DNA of 64,000 nucleotides, taken from the NCBI RefSeq assembly GCF_900104175.1, contig NZ_FNIX01000001.1, positions 943,975 through 1,007,974 on the forward strand, in the 5' to 3' direction. Below, one piece after another: positions 1-8,911 of this stretch. The first letter of the stretch is position 1, and every line of letters begins with the position of its first letter. This DNA is from Lentzea jiangxiensis (GTDB taxonomy: Bacteria > Actinomycetota > Actinomycetes > Mycobacteriales > Pseudonocardiaceae). Made by a program: the position numbers and the translations under genes. The notes beneath the pieces were generated by a model, which was not told the origin of the DNA, searched no databases, and was given only the letters and a program-made list of their open reading frames with translations.

Positions 1-1
1 A

Positions 2-2002
2 AACGTGCATAAGCAGAGCGGTGAGCTCGCGGAGGCGTTGCGGCGCTACGAGGAGGCGGAGCGGGTCTTCCGCGCTGATGATCAACCGGCTCTGCTCGCC
101 CGGCTGCAGCTCGACCAGGCGGAGGCCATGCTCATGATCGGTCTGTCCGACGAGGCCGGTAAGCACCTCGACGAGGCGCTCCCGGTCATGCGCAGGGAGA
201 AGTTCGGACAGGAGATCGCCGAGGTCGAGATGTTCCGGGCGTCGGCCGCGTTGCTGGACGGTCAGTTCGACCTGGCTCGCCGGATGGCCAAGAGGTCCGA
301 ACGCAAGCTCGTCCGCCGGGGCAGCACGTGGTGGATGATGGCCGGTCTGATCGAGCTGTGGGCACACGGCCGGCATGCCATGCGCACCCGACGGATCTCC
401 GACGCTCTGGTGCACAAGGCGTTGGCGCTGTCCGCCGAACTCGCGGCCAACCACCTCGTGGACGAGTCCCGGCTCGCGTTGCTGCTGGCGGCCCGACTGG
501 AGATCCGGCGTGGCCGCCTCGCCGACGCCGAGGAACTGCTCGACAAGGTGCCCGGTCCGAGGGCCGTCACGCCGCTCGACCACCGCATGCAGCGCAGACT
601 CGTGCTCGCGGAGCTCGCGCTGGCCAAGGGAAGTCGTCGCGCAGCCCTGACGCACGCCCGGCAGGCGTTGGACGAGCTGGGGCGTGTGCGCGACCAGCTC
701 GGCGGTCTGGAGCTCGTGTCCGCCACGGCGGTGCACGGCAGGGAGCTCAGCGAGCTCGCGATCAAGCTCGCGCTGGAGGACGCGGACGCGCGCAGGCTCT
801 TCGCCTGGCTGGAACGCACCCGCGCGCAGACCTACCGGTACGAACCGCTGGAAGCCACCGACAACAACGAGGTCGCCGAACGGATCACCGAGGTGCGCAA
901 CCTCAGCTGGGCGATCCTGCGGCACGGCCTGTCGGGTCAGCCGACCGCGGAGCTGCGAGGCAAGCTCGTGAAGGCGCAGCGCGAGGCGAACCGGCTCGGC
1001 TGGCACTCGCAGCGGTGGGGCAAGCCGCGCCCCGTCGCCGGCATCCGCGAGGTGATCGCGGAACTGGGCGAACGGGCCATGGTCAGCTACGTCGTGTCCG
1101 GTGGGGAGATCGCTGCCGTCGTCGTCGCCGGCGGCCGTGTCCGCCTCGAACGGCTCGGCCACGCGGCGGAAGCGCTGGAGAGCGCCCAGAAGCTCCACTT
1201 CGACCTCAACGCTCTCGCTCCTGATCATCTACCGCCACCTCTGGTGCAGGTCATCGGAGCGTCGGCGCACAAGCAGGCCGACCGGCTCGACACCCTGCTG
1301 ATCAAGCCGCTCCGGCACCTCATCGGTGATCGCGAACTGGTGGTGGTGCCGACCGGGACGTTGTACGCGGTGCCGTGGGGCGTCATCCCCGGCTTGCACG
1401 GGCGGCCCGTCGTCACAGCGCCCTCCGCCACCGCGTGGCTGGCGGCGGCGCAGGGCGGAGAGGTGAGGACCGATCGCGTGCTGGTGGTGCAGGGACCGGG
1501 GCTCCTCTTCGGGCACGACGAGGTCGACAAGCTGGCGACCTACCACGCCAACACCACGATGCTGTCCGGGAACACCGCGACCGCTGCCGAGGTCCTCGCC
1601 CACCTCGACGGCGCCGACCTGGTCCACGTCGCCGCCCACGGTGAGCACGAGACCGAGAACGCGTTGTTCTCCCGCTTGGAACTGTTCGACGGACCGCTCT
1701 TCGCACACGAGTTGGGTCGCCTCCGCAAACCACCGGCTCACGTCGTCCTGGCCGCGTGCGAGCTCGCCCTCAACCGCATCCGCCCCGGCGACGAGGCCCT
1801 CGGCTTCGCCGGAGCCATGCTCGCCGGTGGCACCCGGACCGTGGTCGCCGCGGCCAGCAAGGTCGGCGACGAGGCCAGTGCGGCGGCGATGGCCGACTAC
1901 CACCGGGCGCTGGTGGCCGGGGCCGCGCCCGCGGTGGCGCTGGCCGAGGCGATGGCGAAGGACCCGTTCCGCCGGCCGTTCCTCTGCCTCGGGTCGGGAT
2001 AG
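2..2002 (+). CDS. TPR-repeat protein with C-terminal CHAT protease domain (5' truncated)
   Basis: The frame is open to the left edge, so the N-terminus is missing; the first in-frame start candidate is GTG at 5. The first ~280 residues are helical, Leu/Ala-rich, TPR-like repeats. The last ~330 residues are a CHAT (caspase-like) domain. Counting from GTG 5, the likely catalytic pair is His545 (HVAAHGE) and Cys585 (VLAACEL), and the conserved GDEALGFAGAMLAGG stretch follows. CHAT domains are clan CD cysteine proteases; TPR-CHAT proteins are common in actinomycetes, and the closest characterised relatives are separase and TPR-CHAT, the protease of type III-E CRISPR. The substrate is unknown. No partner can be seen because the upstream neighbour lies outside the window; the next gene (2215) is separated by a strong hairpin. 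Domain call is secure; role is not. Confidence 0.85.
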   Translation, partial: NVHKQSGELAEALRRYEEAERVFRADDQPALLARLQLDQAEAMLMIGLSDEAGKHLDEALPVMRREKFGQEIAEVEMFRASAALLDGQFDLARRMAKRSERKLVRRGSTWWMMAGLIELWAHGRHAMRTRRISDALVHKALALSAELAANHLVDESRLALLLAARLEIRRGRLADAEELLDKVPGPRAVTPLDHRMQRRLVLAELALAKGSRRAALTHARQALDELGRVRDQLGGLELVSATAVHGRELSELAIKLALEDADARRLFAWLERTRAQTYRYEPLEATDNNEVAERITEVRNLSWAILRHGLSGQPTAELRGKLVKAQREANRLGWHSQRWGKPRPVAGIREVIAELGERAMVSYVVSGGEIAAVVVAGGRVRLERLGHAAEALESAQKLHFDLNALAPDHLPPPLVQVIGASAHKQADRLDTLLIKPLRHLIGDRELVVVPTGTLYAVPWGVIPGLHGRPVVTAPSATAWLAAAQGGEVRTDRVLVVQGPGLLFGHDEVDKLATYHANTTMLSGNTATAAEVLAHLDGADLVHVAAHGEHETENALFSRLELFDGPLFAHELGRLRKPPAHVVLAACELALNRIRPGDEALGFAGAMLAGGTRTVVAAASKVGDEASAAAMADYHRALVAGAAPAVALAEAMAKDPFRRPFLCLGSG

Positions 2003-2154
2003 GCCGTTCGAGTGGTTGTGCGGTCTTCAAGCCGATGAACGTGCTGGTCAGCGGTTAGTTGTGGTCCAAGTGCCAACGGCGGTTGGTGAATTTTTCTCGC
2101 CCGCACCCGACTTCCTGTGCCACCCTCGACAGCACGAGGTCTTGACCGAGGGGA

Positions 2155-2200
2155 CACAACGGCCCGCCTATCGGCTCTAGTCGATGAGCGGGCCGTTGTG
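2155..2200 (+). promoter_or_regulatory. Long hairpin just upstream of the carboxypeptidase start
   Basis: Two perfect 13-nt arms (2155-2167 and 2188-2200) are complementary, and the loop contains a further ATCG/CGAT pairing. No T-run follows. The 3' arm ends 14 nt before ATG 2215, so it is either a terminator-like end for the CHAT gene or a structured 5' leader/operator for the peptidase gene. Confidence 0.55.
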
Positions 2201-2214
2201 CGAGAAACGACCGC

Positions 2215-4704
2215 ATGCGCAGAACTCTGCTCGCCGTCGTCCTGGCGGCCGCCGCGGTGGTGGCGGCGCCCGTCAACGCAACGGCGCAACCGTCGAGTCC
2301 GGATCGTGAGCCCGGCAACGGGCCTGAGCGCAATGACGTCGCCGTCCTGGACGAGGCTTTCCAGGCACAGGGATCGGTGTCGGCTCAGGGGGAGAACCGG
2401 GCCGGCAGACACCAGGGGTACCCGCGCAGGACGGAACTGCGCACGTACCCGGAGAACCCGGCCGACAAGGCCATCAAGCTGAACCTGGCGCCCTACCACT
2501 CGCTCGCGCCGCGGTTGAACGCGTTGCAGCAGAAGAGCGACAGGGTCTCGGTCGAGGTCGTCGGCCAGTCGGGGCTCGGCCGCGACCTGTACCTCGTCAC
2601 GCTGACCGCGCCGGAGACCGCGGCCCAGACCCGGCTGCAGGAACGGTTCCGCGCCACCGTCGAGGAAGGGCGCAGCGTTCCGGAAAGCCTCTACAAGGCG
2701 CCGATCTGGATCAACAACAACATCCACGGCGACGAGTGGGAGGGCACCGACGGCGCGTTGCGGGTCATCGAGCACCTTGCCACGAGCGACGACGCCGAGA
2801 CGCGGAAGTTGTTGCAGCGCAGCAGGATCTACTTCAACCTCACGGCCAACCCGGACGGTCGCGTCGCCGGCACGCGGTCGAACGCGGCGGGCTTCGACCT
2901 CAACCGCGACTTCGTCACGAGCTCCCAGCCGGAGAACCGGGTGATGCAGGACATCGTCGAGCGCACGCAGCCGGTGATGATGCTGGACCAGCACGGGTAC
3001 GTGGCGAACACGCTGATCGAGCCGACCACGCCGCCGCACGGCCAGAACTACGACTTCGACCTCTACATCAAGCACGGCTACGCGGGTGGCCTGCAGATGG
3101 AGAAGGCCGTGCAGGCGCTCGGGCACCCCGAGGCCGCGAAGCCGGAGATCCCGTTCCGCGACTACCCGGTCGGCGAGTGGGACGGCTGGGCGCCGATCTA
3201 CACCGCGCAGTACTCGATGTACCACGGGGCCGTGTCGTACACGATCGAGATCCCGATGCGGGTCAACCGGGCCGACTACGACACCTTGCCCGCGGCTGAG
3301 CTGCAGCGGCGTTCGCGGATCAACACCGACGTCGTCGAGGCCACCATCAAGTCGACGCTCGACTACGTGGACGACAACCGGCGCAGCCTGATCGCGAACC
3401 AGACGGAGATGTTCCGCCGGGGCGCGGCGGGGGAGCGGCAGCGGCACGTCCCGGACGGGTTCGTGCCCGGCTTCGGGCCGGAGGACCGCTTCAGCACGGA
3501 GTTCCCGCGTGCCTACGTGATCACGGACGACCGGTCCGCGCCCGCCGCGGCCAGGCTCGTCGACCAGCTCGTCCGGCACGACGTCCGGGTGCAGCGGGCG
3601 GAGAGGCCGTTCACGCTGGGCGGCAAGCGCTACCCGGCCGGGTCGTACGTCGTGGACATGCACCAGCCCAAGCGCGGACTCGCGAACGTGATGCTGGAGC
3701 AGGGCAGCGACATCTCCGGCAAGGCACCGGTCATGTACGACATCTCCGGCTGGAGCCACCGCCTGCTCTGGGGCGCCTCGGTCGACGTCCACCGCAGCGG
3801 TCAGCTCCGGTTCGACGGCAAGCCCGTCACCGCTGCCTCGCCCACCGGGGACGTCGGCGCCGCGCCGGGTGCCGACCTCGCGCTCGTCCTGACCGACCAG
3901 AAGGACGTCAGCGCGGTCAACGACCTGCTCAACCGCGGCCTGGAACTGAAGCGCCAGGACGACGGCACGGTCGTCGTCCCCGCGAAGGACAGGGCCGCCG
4001 CGAAGGAGGTCGCCGACCGGTACGGCGTGCGCTTCACCGCCGCCGAGCCCGGTGGCGTCGCGCTGCAGCGCAAGGTCATCGCGGCCGCGGTCTCCGCCGA
4101 CGAGCTGCAGGTGCTGCGGCAGTCCGGGTTCGACGTCCGCACGATCTCCACGGCGGTGCTGAACGCGGGCTTCGACTGGTCGCGGATTGACGCGCTGTAC
4201 GTGGGAGCGGGCCTCGACCACGGCCGGCTGAACGCCACCGCCAAGGCCGCGCTCGACGAGTTCCTCAAGCGTGGCGGCGTCGTCACCCGCGGTGCCGCGG
4301 GAAGCAGGTTCAACGCGGACGCCCAGCTCCTGCAGGCCACCTCGGTCGCCGGCTGGGAGGACGCGAACGGCGTGGTGAACGTCGTCAACGGCACCGGTCC
4401 GGTCGGCACCGGCGCGCTGCCGCACTCGTTCGTCTACGCACCGCAGTGGTTCACGAACCTCGGCGCGGGCGTGACGGTGGAGCAGCGCTACGGCAGCACG
4501 GTGATCGCCGCGGGCCACTGGCGCGCCCGCGACAACGGCACGGGCGGTCAGGACGCGGCGGCGGGTCAGGCGGCGGTCGTGTCCGGCACGGCGGCCAACG
4601 GGGCACGCGTGGTCCTGTTCGGCACGGAACCCATGTTCCGCGACCACCCGAAGGGCCTGTACGCGCAGGTAGCGCGCGCTCTGTTCTGGACGAGCACCAG
4701 GTAG
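2215..4704 (+). CDS. Secreted M14-family zinc carboxypeptidase
   Basis: An 829-residue protein starting with a Sec signal peptide (MRR, then an Ala/Val-rich core ending near residue 27, NATAQ). The M14 zinc site is present: His171 and Glu174 in NNIHGDEWEG, and His260 in LDQHGY. Substrate-binding motifs NPDGR and DLNRDF and the candidate catalytic Glu345 (YTIEIPM) are also visible. It should cleave C-terminal residues from peptides or cell-wall peptides outside the cell. The protein is about twice the length of a minimal M14 domain; the C-terminal ~400 residues carry no motif I recognise, with a stretch around 680-720 that could be a GATase-like or beta-sandwich extension. It is a single gene with a terminator hairpin just downstream and a convergent neighbour. 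Confidence 0.88.
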   Translation: MRRTLLAVVLAAAAVVAAPVNATAQPSSPDREPGNGPERNDVAVLDEAFQAQGSVSAQGENRAGRHQGYPRRTELRTYPENPADKAIKLNLAPYHSLAPRLNALQQKSDRVSVEVVGQSGLGRDLYLVTLTAPETAAQTRLQERFRATVEEGRSVPESLYKAPIWINNNIHGDEWEGTDGALRVIEHLATSDDAETRKLLQRSRIYFNLTANPDGRVAGTRSNAAGFDLNRDFVTSSQPENRVMQDIVERTQPVMMLDQHGYVANTLIEPTTPPHGQNYDFDLYIKHGYAGGLQMEKAVQALGHPEAAKPEIPFRDYPVGEWDGWAPIYTAQYSMYHGAVSYTIEIPMRVNRADYDTLPAAELQRRSRINTDVVEATIKSTLDYVDDNRRSLIANQTEMFRRGAAGERQRHVPDGFVPGFGPEDRFSTEFPRAYVITDDRSAPAAARLVDQLVRHDVRVQRAERPFTLGGKRYPAGSYVVDMHQPKRGLANVMLEQGSDISGKAPVMYDISGWSHRLLWGASVDVHRSGQLRFDGKPVTAASPTGDVGAAPGADLALVLTDQKDVSAVNDLLNRGLELKRQDDGTVVVPAKDRAAAKEVADRYGVRFTAAEPGGVALQRKVIAAAVSADELQVLRQSGFDVRTISTAVLNAGFDWSRIDALYVGAGLDHGRLNATAKAALDEFLKRGGVVTRGAAGSRFNADAQLLQATSVAGWEDANGVVNVVNGTGPVGTGALPHSFVYAPQWFTNLGAGVTVEQRYGSTVIAAGHWRARDNGTGGQDAAAGQAAVVSGTAANGARVVLFGTEPMFRDHPKGLYAQVARALFWTSTR

Positions 4705-4709
4705 GGAAA

Positions 4710-4750
4710 GGCGGGGGTGGGAAGGCCCCGACAGCCTCTCCACCCCCGCC
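4710..4750. terminator. Bidirectional terminator-like hairpin between convergent genes
   Basis: A perfect 11-bp GC-rich stem (4710-4720 with 4740-4750) lies six bases after the carboxypeptidase stop and before the convergent lipoprotein gene ending at 4833. There is no U-tract, which is usual for actinomycete terminators. Confidence 0.6.
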
Positions 4751-4832
4751 TGCACTACCCCGCACAGGAATTCCCCCGTTCGGCTGAACGAAAACCCCTG
4801 GCCACGACTCGTCGGCTCGGGGAGCCGGGCGG

Positions 4833-5999
4833 TCAGTCCTTGCCGGGCGAGCTGCCGCCGTCGCGCACGACGATCGCGACCCTGTCGTCCGACGACACGG
4901 GCTGGCCGCCGGCCTTGTTGACCGTGCCGATCAGCGCCGCGGAGTCGTTGATCTGCTCCATCGGCCCGCGCCGGCCGAACTCGCTGCCGTCCTCGTCGCT
5001 CACGGTCGGCTTGCCCGTGAACGCGCCCTCGGGGTTCATCGGCAGGTTCTGCGAGCCGGGGATCTTCGACGTGTTGACCCACAGCACGTCGGACAACGAC
5101 GCGCAGCCCATCACGCCCGGCCGCTCCGGCCAGGTCCACGCCGCCTCGCCGAGCTTGCCCGGCGTGACGCGGTAGACGACGTCGGCGTTCGCGGCCCAGT
5201 CCGTCACCCAGATCTTCGTGGTGTCGGCCGAGACGCACAGGCCGCCGGGCAGCTTCAACCCGGACGAGATGACCGCGGTGCCCGCCGTCGGGTTGCCCTG
5301 CGCGGGCCGGCCGAAGCCGTCGACGCGCAGCACCTTGCCCGCGAGCGAGGTCGGGTCGGCGGCGAGAGCCGGGTTGCCCGCGTCACCGGTGGCGACGAGC
5401 AGCGCGCCCTTGCGGTCGCTCGCCAGCACGCCGCGGTTGCCGGACGGGCCCTTCGGGATGCCGGTCAGGACGGGCTTGGGGGAGTCGCCGGGGGCGATGC
5501 GCAGCACCCGGTTGTCCGTCGCCGTCGTCACGTAGACGTACGCCAGCTGGTCCTCGGCGAAGGTCGCCGAGAGCGCCAAGCCGGTGAGCCCGCCGTCGGT
5601 CGACGCGTCGACCTCCAGCTGCGCGACCACCACGGGGTCGACGTCCTTCGACACCTTGAGCAGGCGTCCGCCGCGTTCGGTCGCGTACGCCGCGACGCCG
5701 CCCTGGGCGTCGCCGCCGATCGGGGCGACGCCGGTGACGGTGTTCAGGCACGTCGCGATGACGGCGGGGTTGAAGTCCTTGCAGCCCTGCGGCGGCGGCA
5801 CGCTCTGCGGCGGCTGCTGCCCGCGGCCCTGCTCGCCGGGCGCCGGGCGGTACTCGCCCGGCAGCTCGGGACGCGGACCCGCCTGCGGGGTCAGCTGGGG
5901 CTGCGCGCTCCACTGCGTCGGCGCCGGCTCGTCGGGAAAGCTCGCGCAGCCCCCTGCCAGCAGGCAGGCGGCGGTCAGCAACGCAACGGAACGAACCAC
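4833..5999 (-). CDS. Lipoprotein, PQQ-dependent sugar dehydrogenase / sorbosone dehydrogenase-like beta-propeller
   Basis: A 388-residue protein with a lipoprotein signal (MVRSVALLTAACLLAGGC; lipobox LAGGC, Cys18), followed by a Pro/Gln-rich linker to about residue 80. The remainder resembles the GSDH (glucose/sorbosone dehydrogenase) propeller: GLTGLALSATFAEDQLAYVY, RVLRIAPGDS, GNRGVLASDRKGALLVATGD and GKVLRVDGFG. The family oxidises aldoses or polyols with PQQ, but many actinobacterial lipoprotein members have no known activity. It lies 36 bp downstream of the alpha/beta hydrolase on the same strand, yet has its own likely promoter: TACCCT (6007-6012, minus strand) sits 7 nt before the GTG, which fits leaderless transcription. 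Confidence 0.78.
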   Translation of the reverse strand: MVRSVALLTAACLLAGGCASFPDEPAPTQWSAQPQLTPQAGPRPELPGEYRPAPGEQGRGQQPPQSVPPPQGCKDFNPAVIATCLNTVTGVAPIGGDAQGGVAAYATERGGRLLKVSKDVDPVVVAQLEVDASTDGGLTGLALSATFAEDQLAYVYVTTATDNRVLRIAPGDSPKPVLTGIPKGPSGNRGVLASDRKGALLVATGDAGNPALAADPTSLAGKVLRVDGFGRPAQGNPTAGTAVISSGLKLPGGLCVSADTTKIWVTDWAANADVVYRVTPGKLGEAAWTWPERPGVMGCASLSDVLWVNTSKIPGSQNLPMNPEGAFTGKPTVSDEDGSEFGRRGPMEQINDSAALIGTVNKAGGQPVSSDDRVAIVVRDGGSSPGKD

Positions 6000-6035
6000 G
6001 GCTCCCAGGGTAGGTGGGCGACCGTGAACCCGAAG

Positions 6036-6923
6036 TCAACTTCTCCCGGACGTGGCGAAGTCGACCGAGCGGACCCGGTCGAGCAGCAGGTCGAGCTCTT
6101 CGGACACCACCTCGGGCGCCTCGAGCGGCAGGTAGTGGCTGCACGGCAGCACCCGCAGCCGGGCCTGGGGCAGCCCCGCGACGGACCCGGACATGCTCTC
6201 CGTCGTCGCCAGCACGTCGTCGCGGCCCGCCAGCAGCGTGACCGGGCACACGACCGGGCCGAGGTCCTGGCGCGGGGTGCCACCGAGCGCGAGCGCCAGC
6301 GTGAAGTACCAGCGCCAGTCGTGCTGCAGGAACCGGCTCACCGCGCTCGTGACGGCCTTCGGGTCGCTCGTCGGCTTGATCACGCCGCTGTGCCGCAGCA
6401 GGAACGTCGTCGCGTCCGTCACCGGGACGCGGTGCAGCACCCTGTCGAGCACCGGACCGGCCTGCTGGAGCAGCTTCGTGCCCGTCAGCCCGATGAACCG
6501 GCGCACGGCCTTCGGCGCCAACGGCAGCATGGCGTCGAAGGAGTCACCCGGAGCGCCCGCGACGAGCAGCAGGCCCGCCACCCGTTCCGGATGGCGCAAC
6601 GCCAGCTCGGCGGCGATCGTCACCCCCATCGACCAGCCCATGACGACGCACCGGTCGATGCCCGCGTCGTCCAGCACGGCGATCGCGTCCGACACGTGGT
6701 CGTCCAGCGAGATGTTGCGCTCGTCGACCGGCCTGCCGGAGCCCATCGTGCCGCGCATGTACCAGCTGAGCACGCCACCCCGGCCGGTCAGCGACGGCCA
6801 CGACTCTGGCCCGGAGCCCACGCCGGGGCACAGCAGCACCGGTGTGCCCTCGCCGGCCGCCTGCCACGTCCGGATCTTCGTGCCGTCCCACGCGATGACG
6901 TCGTGCTCCCGCATGGCGGACAT
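6036..6923 (-). CDS. Alpha/beta hydrolase fold protein
   Basis: A serine hydrolase of about 295 residues. The nucleophile elbow GWSMG (Ser95 counted from MREH), the oxyanion region LLCPGVGSGPESW and a late His in PCSHYLPLEAPE complete a catalytic triad, so it should be a cytosolic esterase, lipase or haloperoxidase-like enzyme with unknown substrate. Starts at 6953, 6923 (MSAM) or 6914 (MREH) are all in frame. The first would run into the divergent gene beginning at 6943, so 6923 or 6914 is preferred. It heads a leftward pair with the GSDH-like lipoprotein. The divergent spacing to the dehydrogenase is only about 20 bp. Confidence 0.8.
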   Translation of the reverse strand: MSAMREHDVIAWDGTKIRTWQAAGEGTPVLLCPGVGSGPESWPSLTGRGGVLSWYMRGTMGSGRPVDERNISLDDHVSDAIAVLDDAGIDRCVVMGWSMGVTIAAELALRHPERVAGLLLVAGAPGDSFDAMLPLAPKAVRRFIGLTGTKLLQQAGPVLDRVLHRVPVTDATTFLLRHSGVIKPTSDPKAVTSAVSRFLQHDWRWYFTLALALGGTPRQDLGPVVCPVTLLAGRDDVLATTESMSGSVAGLPQARLRVLPCSHYLPLEAPEVVSEELDLLLDRVRSVDFATSGRS

Positions 6924-6942
6924 TCTGACGTACGTTGGCCCG

Positions 6943-7857
6943 GTGACGCTCACCGTGCTCGTGCCAGATGACTTCGGAGTTCAAGCGCTGTCCCGGGTGG
7001 ACGGTGTCCGGGCGGTTCGCTACGAGCCGGGGCGGCCGTTGCCGTCCGAGGGGCGCGACGCCGAGGTCCTGATCCCGCGGTTCCTCTCCGGCACCGACCC
7101 GCGCGAGGTGTTCGAGCAGCTGCCGAACCTCCGGCTGGTGCAGCTGCTCAGCGCCGGTGCCGAGAACTTCATCGGCAAGGTGCCCGACGGCGTGATGCTC
7201 TCCACCGCCCGGGGCGCGCACGGCGGCAGCACCGCGGAGTGGGCCATCGGCGCGTTGATCGCCATCTACCGGGACTTCTTCGTCTTCGAACGGGCGCGCG
7301 CCGAGGGCCGCTGGGACTACCACGGCACGGACACCCTGCAGGACAAGAAGGTCTTGATCGTCGGCGCGGGCGACCTCGGTGAGCAGCTGAAGCGCCGCCT
7401 GGAGCCGTTCGACGCGACCGCCACGCTGGTCGGCCGCACCGCGCGCGAGGGGGTGCACGGCCAGGACGAGCTGCCGCGGCTGCTGCCCGGGTTCGACGCC
7501 GTGGTGATCTTCACGCCGATGACCGAGGAGACCCGCCACCTCGTCGACGCCGAGTTCCTGGCCGCGATGAAGGACGGCGCGATCCTGGTCAACGGCGCGC
7601 GCGGCCCGGTCGTCGACACCGGGGCCCTGCTCGCCGAGCTGACCTCGGGGCGGCTGCGCGCGGCCCTCGACGTGACCGATCCCGAGCCCCTGCCCGCCGA
7701 TCATCCACTGTGGACGGCGCCGGGCCTGTTCCTGACGCCGCACGTGGCCGGGTCGTGCACGGGCAGCGGACAGCGCGCGTACGCCATCGCCATCGCGGAG
7801 ATCTCGCGGTTCGCCGCGGGGGAGGAACCGCGCAACTTGGTCCACGGGAACTATTAG
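6943..7857 (+). CDS. D-isomer-specific 2-hydroxyacid dehydrogenase
   Basis: A 304-residue protein starting at GTG 6943. It has the NAD-binding Rossmann motif VLIVGAGDLGEQL, the HGGSTAEWAIGALIA segment that replaces the usual SVAE helix, and VNGARGPVVDTGALL, then the C-terminal PLPADHPLW...TPHVAGS block carrying the catalytic His. It should reduce or oxidise a 2-keto/2-hydroxy acid with NAD(P)H in the cytosol; the exact substrate cannot be told (glyoxylate/hydroxypyruvate-type members look like this). A -10 box TACGTT (6931-6936) ends 6 nt before the GTG, predicting a leaderless mRNA. It is divergent from the alpha/beta hydrolase. Confidence 0.85.
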   Translation: MTLTVLVPDDFGVQALSRVDGVRAVRYEPGRPLPSEGRDAEVLIPRFLSGTDPREVFEQLPNLRLVQLLSAGAENFIGKVPDGVMLSTARGAHGGSTAEWAIGALIAIYRDFFVFERARAEGRWDYHGTDTLQDKKVLIVGAGDLGEQLKRRLEPFDATATLVGRTAREGVHGQDELPRLLPGFDAVVIFTPMTEETRHLVDAEFLAAMKDGAILVNGARGPVVDTGALLAELTSGRLRAALDVTDPEPLPADHPLWTAPGLFLTPHVAGSCTGSGQRAYAIAIAEISRFAAGEEPRNLVHGNY

Positions 7858-7926
7858 TCCGTCCGGGTGAAACTGGGCTGCCGTTCGGCTCTCGCGCGCC
7901 CACACGCGGCCCCCTAGCGTGCGGGC

Positions 7927-8658
7927 GTGGCCACTCACGACAAAGGCTCGACCACCTCGAGCGCTTTCTCCGACGACTCGTTCTACTCGGGCAGCGGAGG
8001 GGGAGTTCACCACTTCGACGACAGCGCGACGCGAGCCGGCACGGACGCCCTCTCGCCGTTCGACTCGTCGACGAAGTCGTTCGACACGACGGCTTACACG
8101 CCGCTCGACAAGTCCACTGTGGATGCGCGGGACGACGACGTGTTCGCCGACGGTGACCGCAGGAAGTTCGGCTGGACCGCGGGCCCGGACATCGGCCTGC
8201 TCGGCCTGCGCGCGGTGCTCGGCGGCATCTTCCTGCTGCACGGCCTGCAGAAGGTCTTCGGCCTCTTCGGCGGCCCCGGCATCAACGGCTTCGCGCAGTC
8301 GCTGGAGAAAATGGGCTACCGCGAGTCGGTCGTCCTCGCCTGGGTCACCGGCATCACCGAGCTGGCGGGCGGCGGTCTGCTCGTGCTCGGCCTCTTCACG
8401 CCGCTCGCCGCCGCCGGCCTGCTCGCCGTGATGGCCAACGTCATCGCGCTGCAGTACAAGGGCGGCTTCTTCGGCCCCAACGGCGTGGAGCTCGAACTGG
8501 CCCTCGCCGGCATGGCGTTCGCCGCGCTCTTCGCCGGACCGGGCCGCGCCGCCCTGGACTACAACCGCAGCTGGTTCCGCCACCCGCTGGCGGCCGGGTT
8601 CATCGCGCTGCTGATCGGTGCCGGTGGCGCCGCGGTGACGTACTTCGTCTTCCGGTAG
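7927..8658 (+). CDS. DoxX-family membrane protein with acidic, Ser/Thr-rich N-terminal extension
   Basis: A 243-residue protein. Residues 1-80 are hydrophilic and rich in Ser, Thr and Asp (cytoplasmic, disordered-looking). Residues ~90-240 form four transmembrane helices with the DoxX signature (GLRAVLGGIFLLHGLQKVFG, ITELAGGGLLVLGLFTPLAA). DoxX proteins sit in the cytoplasmic membrane; in mycobacteria a DoxX protein forms an oxidative-stress complex with SseA and SodA, but no such partners are adjacent here. TAGCGT (7915-7920) ends 6 nt before GTG 7927, suggesting a leaderless transcript. It is followed after 10 bp by a small membrane protein, probably co-transcribed. Confidence 0.85.
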   Translation: MATHDKGSTTSSAFSDDSFYSGSGGGVHHFDDSATRAGTDALSPFDSSTKSFDTTAYTPLDKSTVDARDDDVFADGDRRKFGWTAGPDIGLLGLRAVLGGIFLLHGLQKVFGLFGGPGINGFAQSLEKMGYRESVVLAWVTGITELAGGGLLVLGLFTPLAAAGLLAVMANVIALQYKGGFFGPNGVELELALAGMAFAALFAGPGRAALDYNRSWFRHPLAAGFIALLIGAGGAAVTYFVFR

Positions 8659-8668
8659 GAAGTGTCCC

Positions 8669-8911
8669 GTGCGGAAGAACGTGACGGGAGCCGTGCTCCA
8701 GCTCGCCCTGCTGGTGGTCGGCATCCCGGTCGTGTACCTGGTGGCGTTCCCGTTCGGGCTCTCCGCGAAGTCGCTCCTGCCTCCTCTGGGCCTGCTGGCG
8801 GGCCTCGTCGTAGCGGGGATCGTGGTCAAGAAGACGGAGCAGCCCGTCAGCGGACCGCTGACGGGCTGGCTCGTGTTCGGCGCCTGCCTGGCGCTCGCCT
8901 TCGCTCTTTAA
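8669..8911 (+). CDS. Small membrane protein, unknown function
   Basis: 80 residues starting at GTG 8669, 10 bp after the DoxX gene, with AGGAAG upstream as ribosome-binding site. Three hydrophobic segments (about residues 5-27, 34-52 and 65-80) predict a small integral membrane protein. I do not recognise a family. Tight coupling to the DoxX gene suggests a shared membrane role. Its stop codon overlaps by 4 bp the end of the convergent ilvD gene. Confidence 0.7.
   Translation: MRKNVTGAVLQLALLVVGIPVVYLVAFPFGLSAKSLLPPLGLLAGLVVAGIVVKKTEQPVSGPLTGWLVFGACLALAFAL

Noticed and set aside
1897-5238. A 1113-codon open frame on the minus strand
   Set aside because: It is antisense to the carboxypeptidase gene, Arg/Val/Asp-rich without domain motifs, a typical shadow of GC-rich codon usage; the plus-strand frame has a signal peptide and zinc motifs.
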